This document shows, piece by piece, positions 5,906-14,383 of a DNA stretch of 64,000 nucleotides. The stretch covers positions 1-64,000 of the forward strand of contig JAFRQH010000004.1 in NCBI GenBank assembly GCA_017428725.1. The letters run 5' to 3'. The position numbers and the translations under genes were made by a program. This stretch comes from Bacteroidales bacterium. GTDB lineage: Bacteria > Bacteroidota > Bacteroidia > Bacteroidales > UBA932. The first letter of the stretch is position 1. Every line of letters begins with the position of its first letter. The notes beneath the pieces were generated by a model. The model searched no databases and was not told the origin of the DNA. It saw only the letters and a list, made by a program, of their open reading frames with translations.

Positions 5906-8881
5906 ATGAAAAGAATCCTATCCATCCTTGCCTCCCTCGCGCTCTCGGGCGTGATGGGCATCACCGCATGGGCCCAAGGCTATGCGGTCCGGGGCGTGGT
6001 TGTGGACCAGATGGGTCCCGTGATCGGAGCCGCCGTCGTGGAGACGGGCACGAGCAACGGTGCGGTGACCGACCTGGACGGCAACTTCTCCCTCAGGGTT
6101 TCTTCGCCTGATGCCACCCTCGTGGTGAGCTGCATCGGCTACACTTCGCAGACCTTCAAGGCATCCGAGGTGCCCGCCACCATCACCCTCGCCGAGGACA
6201 ATGAGTTCCTGGACGAGGTCGTGGTCATCGGCTACGGCACCGTCAAGAAGAGCGACATGACCGGCTCCGTCGTGGCCATCAAGGCCGACGACATCAACCG
6301 CGGCGCCGTCAACTCCCCCGACCAGATGCTCACCGGCAAGGTCGCGGGCCTGCTCGTGACGCCGGCCTCCGGCCAGCCGGGCGCTTCGGCCTCCATCCGC
6401 ATCCGCGGCGCGGCCTCGCTCAACGCCTCCAACGACCCGCTCATCGTCATCGACGGCGTGCCCATCACGGGTGACGGCGGTGCCGGCATGGGCAACCCGC
6501 TCGCCTCGGTCAACCCCAACGACATCGAGACCTACTCCGTGCTGAAGGACGCCTCCGCGACCGCCATCTACGGCTCCCGCGCCTCCAACGGCGTCATCAT
6601 CATCACGACCAAGAAAGGCACCGGCCGCGGCATCAAGGTCAGCTACGAGGGCAGCGCCTCTGTCAAGCAGAACATCGCCACGCTCAACATGATGAACGGC
6701 AACGAGTACCGCGACTACGTGAACCGTACGTTCTCCACCGGCTATGACAACTGGGAGACGATGAAGGGCCTGCTCGGCACGGACAACACCGACTGGCAGA
6801 AGCAGATCTACCGCCTGGCCCTCAGCACGGACCACAACCTGAGCGTCTACGGCGGCGGCAAGTTCCCGTTCCGCGTCAGCGCCGGCTACAACTACGACCA
6901 GGGTACCCTCAAGGCCGGTTCCAACCAGCGCACCAACGTGGATATCAACCTCTCGCCGAAGTTCTTCCAGGAGCACCTGTCCGTCAACGCCAACGTCAAG
7001 GGCATCTACCAGAACACCGACTGGGGCAACAACGGCGCGATCGGCAACGCCATCGCCTTCGACCCGACCAAGCCCGTCTACAACGCCGACGGCAGCCTGT
7101 TCAACTGGTACAACGGCGGCTCGCCCAACACCCAGTCCTCGCAGAACCCGCTGTCCAACCTCCGCGACTGGCACAACCTCGCCAAGGCCCTGCGTTCCAT
7201 CGGCAACCTGCAGCTGGACTACCGCGTCCACGGCTTCGAGGACCTGCGCCTCAACGTCAACGCCGGCTACGACATCGCCCAGACCAAGGGTGACCAGTTC
7301 AACGACATCGGTTCCTACTCCGCCAGCCTGTCCTCCCTGGACCTGGCCACGCAGTACACCAACTACAACCTCAACACCCTGCTGGAGACCTACGCCGACT
7401 ACAACCACGACTTCGAGCACTCCAACCTCGACGTGATGGGCGGCTACTCCTGGCAGCACAACTACGTGCGCTACGACAACACGACCTTCTACAACCGCGC
7501 CCCGCGCTTCCAGCAGAAGGACGTCTACAACGTCTCCCCGACCAACGCGCAGGAGTACTACCTCGTGTCCTTCTTCGGCCGCGTCAACTACTCCTGGATG
7601 TCCCGGTACCTGTTCACGGCCACGTTCCGCGCCGACGCCTCCTCGCGTTTCAGCCCCAAGACCCGCTGGGGTTACTTCCCCTCCGCGGCCTTCGCCTGGA
7701 ACGTCAAGAACGAGGACTTCCTGCAGAATGACCCGACCGTCTCCCAGCTCAAGATCCGTCTCGGCTGGGGCCAGACCGGCCAGCAGGACATCGGCAGCGA
7801 CTACTACCCGTATCTCGCCCGCTATGTCGAGAGCTCCGCTCCCGAGATGCGCTACAACATGGGCGAGGGCAACTTTACCACCCTGGCTCCGTTGGCCTAC
7901 AACCCGAACCTGCGCTGGGAGACCACCACGACCTGGAACGCCGGTGTCGACTTCGGCTTCTTCAACGACCGCATCACCGGTACCGTCGAGGGCTACTGGC
8001 GCGACACCGCCGACCTGCTCAACCTGGTCAGCACCCCGCTCGGCTCCAACTTCTCCAACACGGTCATCTCCAACATCGGCTCCATGACCAACAAGGGTGT
8101 CGAGCTGAGCCTCAACGTGATCCCCGTCGAGACCACCGACTGGCACTGGAGCATCGGCGGCAACGTGACCTTCCAGGATACGAAGATCACCAAGCTCACC
8201 TCCGGCAACGCCGCGGGCTACCTCGGCGTGACCGTGGGCGACGGTATGGGCGGCACGGGCGGCTACACCTCCCTGCACCGTGTCGGCTATGCGCCGTACA
8301 CCTTCTACCTGTTCCAGCAGCTCTATGACGCCAAGGGCATGCCCGTCGAGAACGCGCTCGTGGACCGCGACGGCGACGGCCGCATCACCGATGCCGACCG
8401 CTACGTGACCGGCTGCAGCCCGACCCCCTGGATGTTCTTCGGCCTCAACACCCGCCTGTCCTGGAAGAACTGGGACTTCAGCGTCAACGCACACGGGTCC
8501 GTGGGCAACTACGCGATCAACAAGGTCCGGATGGGTTATTCTTCCTCCTACCCGACCCAGGTCACGTACCACTACCTGAACAACTACAACAAGGACTACC
8601 TCGTCCCTTCCTGGACCGGCCTGATGATCAACGAGCAGAAGTACTCCGACATGTACATCGAGAACGCCTCGTTCCTCAAGGTGGACGACATCAACCTCGG
8701 CTACACCTTCCACTTCAAGCGCTTCCTCCAGACCCTGCGCATCGCCGGTTCCGTCCAGAACGTCTGCACGCTCACCAAGTACTCCGGACTGGATCCGGAA
8801 CTCACTTCGGCCGACGGCGTGGACAACAACATTTTCCCGCGCCCGCGCCTCTACACGATCCGCGTCAGCCTCAACTTCTAA
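5906..8881 (+). CDS. susC: SusC-like TonB-dependent outer-membrane transporter
   Basis: A 991-residue SusC/RagA protein. A signal peptide (residues 1-23, cut after AWA) is followed by a carboxypeptidase-D regulatory-like domain (about 26-105) and a plug domain that starts with LDEVVVIGYGTVKKSDMTGSV, the SusC signature that includes the TonB box. Then comes a 22-strand barrel ending in RLYTIRVSLNF with a terminal phenylalanine, as required for barrel assembly. It imports oligosaccharides through the outer membrane with energy from TonB; a tonB gene is at 53276-53965. The susD gene follows after 12 bases. Substrate is inferred as malto-oligosaccharides from the neighbouring GH13, GH97 and GH77 genes. 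Confidence 0.95.
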   Translation: MKRILSILASLALSGVMGITAWAQGYAVRGVVVDQMGPVIGAAVVETGTSNGAVTDLDGNFSLRVSSPDATLVVSCIGYTSQTFKASEVPATITLAEDNEFLDEVVVIGYGTVKKSDMTGSVVAIKADDINRGAVNSPDQMLTGKVAGLLVTPASGQPGASASIRIRGAASLNASNDPLIVIDGVPITGDGGAGMGNPLASVNPNDIETYSVLKDASATAIYGSRASNGVIIITTKKGTGRGIKVSYEGSASVKQNIATLNMMNGNEYRDYVNRTFSTGYDNWETMKGLLGTDNTDWQKQIYRLALSTDHNLSVYGGGKFPFRVSAGYNYDQGTLKAGSNQRTNVDINLSPKFFQEHLSVNANVKGIYQNTDWGNNGAIGNAIAFDPTKPVYNADGSLFNWYNGGSPNTQSSQNPLSNLRDWHNLAKALRSIGNLQLDYRVHGFEDLRLNVNAGYDIAQTKGDQFNDIGSYSASLSSLDLATQYTNYNLNTLLETYADYNHDFEHSNLDVMGGYSWQHNYVRYDNTTFYNRAPRFQQKDVYNVSPTNAQEYYLVSFFGRVNYSWMSRYLFTATFRADASSRFSPKTRWGYFPSAAFAWNVKNEDFLQNDPTVSQLKIRLGWGQTGQQDIGSDYYPYLARYVESSAPEMRYNMGEGNFTTLAPLAYNPNLRWETTTTWNAGVDFGFFNDRITGTVEGYWRDTADLLNLVSTPLGSNFSNTVISNIGSMTNKGVELSLNVIPVETTDWHWSIGGNVTFQDTKITKLTSGNAAGYLGVTVGDGMGGTGGYTSLHRVGYAPYTFYLFQQLYDAKGMPVENALVDRDGDGRITDADRYVTGCSPTPWMFFGLNTRLSWKNWDFSVNAHGSVGNYAINKVRMGYSSSYPTQVTYHYLNNYNKDYLVPSWTGLMINEQKYSDMYIENASFLKVDDINLGYTFHFKRFLQTLRIAGSVQNVCTLTKYSGLDPELTSADGVDNNIFPRPRLYTIRVSLNF

Positions 8882-8893
8882 TACAAGGTGGAT

Positions 8894-10585
8894 ATGAAAA
8901 AGATATACAGCATCTTCTTTGCAGCAGTGGCCGTGCTGAGCCTCAACTCCTGTCTGAAGGACCTCAATACCCTGCCTCTCAACAAGACCGACTTCACGTC
9001 CGAGTCCGCCTACTCCAACCCTGACAGCTACCTCAAGGGTCTCTCCTATATCAACGCCTACTGGTCCTTCGTGAGCCAGGGCAGCGCCGGAAACTCCGAC
9101 CTGGACTTCGACGACGCCGGCAAGAGTGAGCTCTGCCGTGAGTATACCCTGATCAACGAACTCTCGACGGACTCCTACAAGTGCGTCTGGGGTGACGACA
9201 TGGTGGCCGGTATCCAGACCCACACCTGGACCACCGCCGACAACTCCGCCCTCATCGCCGTGTACACCCGCTGTATGAAGGGCATCACCCTCGCCAACGA
9301 GTACCTCCTCCAGACCACGGAGGACAAGATCCAGGCCCGCGGCCACGGCAGCGTCGCCGCCAAGGTCGCCGGCTACCGCGCCGAGGCCCGCTTCCACCGC
9401 GCCCTGTTCTACTGGGTGATGATGGACGCCTTCGGCAACCCGCCGTTCGCCACCGAGGAGAACATCGGCGGCGACCTGCCCAAGCAGATCGGCCGCACTG
9501 CGCTGTTCGAGTGGATCGAAAGCGAGTGCCTGGACCTGCTCTCCGCCAACTCCGCGATGCCCAAGAAGGGCGACGTGGCCTACCCGCGCCCGACGCAGGG
9601 TTCCGTGGCCGCGCTGCTGGCCCGCATGTACCTCAACGCCCAGGTCTACACCGGCACCGCCCGCTGGCAGGATGCCAAGGATATGGCCGCCAAGGTGATC
9701 GAGATGGGCTATACGCTGCACCCGAACTACCAGGAACTCTTCGCGCAGGACAACACCGAGACCGGTGCCGCCGCCGATGAGTTCATCTTCGCCGTCGAGT
9801 ACGACCGCAACCACGCCCAGAGCTGGGGCGGCACCACCACCCTGTCCGCCGGCGCCGTCGACGCCAACGCCTCCGCCACGCTGGCGAAGCTGCTCGGTGT
9901 CAAGGATTCCTCCGGCAACCCTGCCTCCCAGGTCAACTACGACCCGTGGAACGGCTTCCACGTCGCCGACGACTACGTGGCCCGCTTCAACCTCAACGGC
10001 GTGACCTGGGGCAACCCGGACAGCTTCGGCTATGACCGTGCCACCAGCGACAAGCGCGCCTTCTTCTTCAACGGAGGCCAGAGCAAGGACTTCGTGATGC
10101 TGAACCTCAACACCGGCTGGCTCTGCTGGAAATTCCAGCCGCTGTATTCCGACGGACACGTGCGCACGGAAGCGGACGACAACTTCAAGTTCTCCTCCGC
10201 CGACTTCCCGCTCTTCCGCCTGGCCGAGATGTACCTGATCTATGCCGAGGCCGACGCCCGCCTGCACGGCGGCAAGGTCACCGACGCCACCGCCAAGGGC
10301 TACATCAAGGCCCTGCGCGACCGCGCCGGCGTGGCGATGCCGTCCGACGACGCACTGACGCTCGACTGGCTGCTCGACGAGCGCGCCCGCGAGCTGATGT
10401 GGGAGGGCCACCGCCGCGTGGACCTCATCCGCTACGGCTACTTCACCTCCATGCAGTTCCCTTGGGCCTTCAAGGGCGGCATCCCTGACGGCAAGGTCTC
10501 CCTGCCTTCGTACCGGACCATCTATCCGCTGATCCTGGACGACCTCAACGCCAACTCGGAACTCGAGCAGAACCCTGGTTATTAA
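8894..10585 (+). CDS. susD: SusD-like starch-binding outer-membrane lipoprotein
   Basis: A 563-residue RagB/SusD protein. The lipoprotein signal ends at SLNSC with the acylated cysteine C20, followed by LKDLNTLPLNKTDF as in other SusD proteins. The body is the TPR-like helical fold, with the C-terminal RDRAGV and LLDERARELMWEGHRRVDLIRYG motif of the SusD_RagB domain. The ATG at 8894 is preferred to the in-frame GTG at 8888 because AAGGTGG just upstream can serve as a ribosome binding site. SusD sits as a lid on SusC at the cell surface and delivers glycan into it. Gene order susC-susD-susE is the classical one. Confidence 0.95.
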   Translation: MKKIYSIFFAAVAVLSLNSCLKDLNTLPLNKTDFTSESAYSNPDSYLKGLSYINAYWSFVSQGSAGNSDLDFDDAGKSELCREYTLINELSTDSYKCVWGDDMVAGIQTHTWTTADNSALIAVYTRCMKGITLANEYLLQTTEDKIQARGHGSVAAKVAGYRAEARFHRALFYWVMMDAFGNPPFATEENIGGDLPKQIGRTALFEWIESECLDLLSANSAMPKKGDVAYPRPTQGSVAALLARMYLNAQVYTGTARWQDAKDMAAKVIEMGYTLHPNYQELFAQDNTETGAAADEFIFAVEYDRNHAQSWGGTTTLSAGAVDANASATLAKLLGVKDSSGNPASQVNYDPWNGFHVADDYVARFNLNGVTWGNPDSFGYDRATSDKRAFFFNGGQSKDFVMLNLNTGWLCWKFQPLYSDGHVRTEADDNFKFSSADFPLFRLAEMYLIYAEADARLHGGKVTDATAKGYIKALRDRAGVAMPSDDALTLDWLLDERARELMWEGHRRVDLIRYGYFTSMQFPWAFKGGIPDGKVSLPSYRTIYPLILDDLNANSELEQNPGY

Positions 10586-10598
10586 TCTCCGTCTAGCC

Positions 10599-11714
10599 AT
10601 GAAATACAACAGAATAGCCTCCGCGGCACTGGCAGTCCTCTGCCTGATCGCCTGCACCAAGGAACCGTACGGGACCAACGACATCCCGAAGGTGTCGCTG
10701 TCCGAAGCGTCCGCCTTCGTCGCGCCGCAGCTCAAGCCGGTCGGTGACGTGATCGTGGATGCCAACAACAATAACGTCGAGGCCGTCACCTTCAACTGGA
10801 CGCCCGCCGATTTCGGCGCCCCGGTCCAGGTGGCCTACAACCTCTACTTCTCCGCCAACGGCAAGACCGCCCTCGCCGGTACTACCTTCGCGACTTCCTA
10901 TACGATGGCCAAGGCCGACCTCAACGGTCTGCTGACCGTCACGATGGGCGTGACCCCCAACGACAAGGCGGCGGTCTCGGCCTACCTCACGGCCACGGTC
11001 TCCGGCACGGACATCGAGCCGGTCCAGTCCCAGAACGTCAACTTCGACGTCCAGACCTACAAGGCCAACCTCCGCAGCATCTTCATCTGCGGCCAGTTCC
11101 AGAACGGCTGGGATGTCGCGAACGCTCCCGAGTTCTGGGAGACCGAGGGTGGCTCCAACACCTACAAGATCCTCATCGACTACCTCGCCGGCGGCACCAT
11201 CACCCCGGGTGAGGACCAGGGCTTCAAGATCCTGACCCAGCGCGCCTGGGCCGGCGATTTCTGGGGCTACGACGGCCTCAAGGCCGGCTGGGAGGTCCCT
11301 GAGAACAACGACAAGAACTTCCAGATGGGCGCCTCCGCCAAGGATATCTACCGGGTCACCGTGAACCTCGCCGCCAAGACCATCGACGCCGAAGGATTCT
11401 CGGCGATGAGCCTGATCGGCAACTTCGAGGAGAGCGGCTGGAACACCGACGTGGACTTCGTCTACGACTGCAAAGAGAACGTCTGGACGGCCGGTCCCGC
11501 GACCTTCTCCGGCGGCAACAACGGCTTCCTGATCCGTTTCAGCCACGGTTGGGACCTCAAGCTCGGTACGGCCACCAAGACCAGCGACTACGTCCAGGGC
11601 GGGTTCGATCTCGTCGAGGGCGGCGCCGACATGAACGTGCCCGGCGACGGCACCTACCTGATGAAGGTCTATGGCAACCGTACGCCGATGGTCATCGTGA
11701 TGGAAAAACAATAA
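10599..11714 (+). CDS. susE: SusE-like starch-binding surface lipoprotein
   Basis: A 371-residue lipoprotein: signal peptide with acylation site C19 in CLIACTKEPYG, a SusE N-terminal Ig-like domain (about residues 30-135, with VTFNWTPADFG and YNLYFSANGKT), then two SusE/SusF-type carbohydrate-binding modules (about 155-265 and 265-371, beginning SIFICGQFQNGWD and MSLIGNFEESGWN). Aromatic residues in GNFEESGW are the usual starch-contact positions. It should bind amylose-like helices at the cell surface. It follows susD by 13 bases and precedes a much longer paralogue. Confidence 0.88.
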   Translation: MKYNRIASAALAVLCLIACTKEPYGTNDIPKVSLSEASAFVAPQLKPVGDVIVDANNNNVEAVTFNWTPADFGAPVQVAYNLYFSANGKTALAGTTFATSYTMAKADLNGLLTVTMGVTPNDKAAVSAYLTATVSGTDIEPVQSQNVNFDVQTYKANLRSIFICGQFQNGWDVANAPEFWETEGGSNTYKILIDYLAGGTITPGEDQGFKILTQRAWAGDFWGYDGLKAGWEVPENNDKNFQMGASAKDIYRVTVNLAAKTIDAEGFSAMSLIGNFEESGWNTDVDFVYDCKENVWTAGPATFSGGNNGFLIRFSHGWDLKLGTATKTSDYVQGGFDLVEGGADMNVPGDGTYLMKVYGNRTPMVIVMEKQ

Positions 11715-11727
11715 ACAGCATCCGGAT

Positions 11728-14370
11728 ATGAAAAAGATATTCTTCAGATTTGCACTCCTTGCGGCCCTGACTGCCGGTGCCGCATCCTGCATCAAGCCGG
11801 TCACGGAGGACGCGTTCTCCAAGGAACCGGTGGCTCCGGAGCTCTATGCCCACAACGACATCCTGATGACGGCCAACACGATGGACGAGGATGTCAACTT
11901 CTCCTGGAGCCCCTACCGCAATCTCCCGGCGAACCTGGACTACCAGCTCGTCGCCACCTACAACGGCACGGACGCCGTGATCGCATCCACCAAGGATACC
12001 TACTTCAAGACCTCCAAGACGAGCTTCAAGGACCTGATCTACTCGGGTTTCCCGTCCCTGCCGGTCAATGACTCCTTCTCCCTGACCTTCCGCGTGCTCG
12101 TGGCCAACGACGGGGAGACCTATGAATCCCCCAGGATGACGGTCGGCGTCTATGCGCTCGGCGACGCCGTGGCCCCCGTGGTCACGCTCGTGCAGAATTC
12201 GCTGGTCCTCGACCCGGCCGATCCGACCGCCGAGGTGGTCCTGATCACCTGGGAGCCTGCGCGCCTGGTCTACGGTGAGCAGATCACCTACAACGTCTAC
12301 CTGAGCACCGTCACCGAGAAGACCACCTCCACCAAGGCGGAGGGTGCTTCCGACTACCTGCTGGCCGAAGGTCTCACCGAGACCAGCTACGCCACGACGG
12401 TCGACGCCCTCAACGAGGCCATCGTCGCCGCGGGCGGCGCCGAAGCCGCCGCGGTGCCTGTGACCTTCCTCGTGACCGCGGTCTGCGAATCGATGCCCGA
12501 GGGCATCACGGCTGCGTCCGCCCCGATGACCATCACCACCTATGTGGCCACCTTCCCGGAGGTGCTCTACACCCCGGGCAGCCACCAGGGCTGGGATCCG
12601 GCCACCGCCGCGACCTTGAAGCTCTCCTCCTCGGTCAAGGGCTACTACGAGGGCATCATCGACCTCACCACCGAAGACGGCAGCGACGCCAAGTTCAAGT
12701 TCAGCCCGAACCCGAGATGGGAAGGCGACTTCGGCGGCGTGGTGACCGTGGGCGGCAAGGACGGTGTCTACGTCACCGCCGAGGGTACCGTGGGCGTGCC
12801 TGACGACATCGCGGTCCCGTCCGGTGTCTACGTGATCCGCCTCAACAAGAAGCTCAACACCCTCAAGATGGTCAGCATCAAGAGCCTGGGCATCATCGGC
12901 TCGGCCGTCGGCGGCTGGAGCGAGGAGATCCCGATGGAGTGGGACGAGGAGACCAACGTCTTCACGGTCACGACCGACCTCGTGCCGGGCGACTTCAAGT
13001 TCCGCCTCAACAACGACTGGGACTTCTCCATCGACAACTCCTACGGCGTCAACGGCGGCGGCGGTGACATCAGCAACGACCTGGAAGGCCGCTACAAGAT
13101 CACCATCGATATGAGCAGCCACCCCTACAAGGTCAAGTTCGCCGACACCTCCTTCCCGGAGACCCTCTACGTGCCGGGCTCCCACAACAACTGGACGCAC
13201 AGCGCCACCACGCTCGCCGGCGACGGCGAGGGCCACTACGAGGGCTACATCAACGTCGGCGGCGAGTGGGGCTTCAAGTTCACGCCGCAGGCCGACTGGG
13301 ACGCCGGCGAGTGGGGCTTCGACAAGACCAGCACGCCCGTGACCAGCGATTCCGGTGAGATCACCTATTCGCTCACCCGCGAGAATGCCGGCAACATCCG
13401 GGAAGGCTCCGAAGTGACCTATGCCCGCGTCCGGGTGGACCTCCCGAACCTCGAGGTCAAGGTCTACCCGATCCAGAGCGTGGAGATCTGCGGCTCCTTC
13501 ACCGAGTGGGGCGTCCAGGACGACTACAAGATGACCTACCTCGCCGACAGCGACAGCTGGGTGATCCGCGGGGTGACCATCCCGAAGGGCGGCCAGTGGA
13601 AGTTCCGCATGAACGACGACAGCAACTGGACGGCCAACCTGGGCTACGGCACGCTGGACGACCTCAAGCAGGGCGGCGACAACATCGCCGACACCGAGCC
13701 CGGTGTCTACACGATCGAGCTCTTCATCGGCACGACGCCTTACCACGCCACGCTCACCAAGACCGGTGAGGCCGATGCCCCGACCCTCCCGGAGACGATG
13801 TATCTCATCGGCGACGGCGTCGGCGGCTGGGACTGGGAGCTCAACGGCCAGGATATGATCCCGGTCACGGACAAGGCCGGCATGTTCTGGGCCATCCGTT
13901 ACATCGAGGCCGGCAAGGGCTTCAAGTTCTGCCCGGTCAAGGCCTGGAACGGTGACTTCACCGGCCTGGGCAACGACAGCGGTTACACTGTGGCTGGCGG
14001 CAACTGCTACGTGGAAGAGAGCGGTCTGTATATGATCGCCATCGACTACGCCGGCGACACGGTCGTCGTCGAGCCTGCCAAGGTCTACGGCATCGGTAAC
14101 TGCTTCGGCGGCTGGGAGAGCACGCCTTTCACGGTCAACGCCGACGGCACCGTCACCTCTCCGGCCTTCAGCGCCGACGGTGAGCTCCGCATGCACACGG
14201 CCTCCACCGCCTTCTCCGCCTTCGCGGATGACTGGTGGCGGATGGAATTCATCGTGCTGGACGGCAAGATCGCCTACCGCGGTGCGGGCGGCGACCAGGA
14301 GCGCGTCCCGTGCACGGCCGGACAGAAAGTCACGCTCGACTTCAACGCCGGCACCGGTGTGATCGAGTAA
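11728..14370 (+). CDS. susF: Six-module SusE/SusF-type surface glycan-binding lipoprotein
   Basis: An 880-residue lipoprotein (acylated C21 in AASCIKPV). Two Ig-like SusE_N-type domains occupy about 30-145 and 150-272. Six tandem SusE/SusF carbohydrate-binding modules follow, starting near 276 (FPEVLYTPGSHQGW), 387 (LGIIGSAVGGW), 476 (FPETLYVPGSHNNW), 584 (VEICGSFTEWG), 690 (MYLIGDGVGGW) and 785 (KVYGIGNCFGGW), each with a conserved Trp/Gly pair. Classical SusF has three such modules and about 480 residues, so this is roughly double. It probably tethers starch granules or long chains to the cell. There is no catalytic domain. The amylase gene follows after 13 bases. Confidence 0.85.
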   Translation: MKKIFFRFALLAALTAGAASCIKPVTEDAFSKEPVAPELYAHNDILMTANTMDEDVNFSWSPYRNLPANLDYQLVATYNGTDAVIASTKDTYFKTSKTSFKDLIYSGFPSLPVNDSFSLTFRVLVANDGETYESPRMTVGVYALGDAVAPVVTLVQNSLVLDPADPTAEVVLITWEPARLVYGEQITYNVYLSTVTEKTTSTKAEGASDYLLAEGLTETSYATTVDALNEAIVAAGGAEAAAVPVTFLVTAVCESMPEGITAASAPMTITTYVATFPEVLYTPGSHQGWDPATAATLKLSSSVKGYYEGIIDLTTEDGSDAKFKFSPNPRWEGDFGGVVTVGGKDGVYVTAEGTVGVPDDIAVPSGVYVIRLNKKLNTLKMVSIKSLGIIGSAVGGWSEEIPMEWDEETNVFTVTTDLVPGDFKFRLNNDWDFSIDNSYGVNGGGGDISNDLEGRYKITIDMSSHPYKVKFADTSFPETLYVPGSHNNWTHSATTLAGDGEGHYEGYINVGGEWGFKFTPQADWDAGEWGFDKTSTPVTSDSGEITYSLTRENAGNIREGSEVTYARVRVDLPNLEVKVYPIQSVEICGSFTEWGVQDDYKMTYLADSDSWVIRGVTIPKGGQWKFRMNDDSNWTANLGYGTLDDLKQGGDNIADTEPGVYTIELFIGTTPYHATLTKTGEADAPTLPETMYLIGDGVGGWDWELNGQDMIPVTDKAGMFWAIRYIEAGKGFKFCPVKAWNGDFTGLGNDSGYTVAGGNCYVEESGLYMIAIDYAGDTVVVEPAKVYGIGNCFGGWESTPFTVNADGTVTSPAFSADGELRMHTASTAFSAFADDWWRMEFIVLDGKIAYRGAGGDQERVPCTAGQKVTLDFNAGTGVIE

Positions 14371-14383
14371 AGCCCCCTGTGCG

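Noticed and set aside
5918..10795. Very long open frame on the minus strand (about 1,600 codons) opposite susC/susD
   Set aside because: It is a shadow of GC-rich codon usage in the real plus-strand genes: composition is dominated by V, G, A, D, L, R and H with no domain, signal or start context. The plus-strand genes have unmistakable family motifs.
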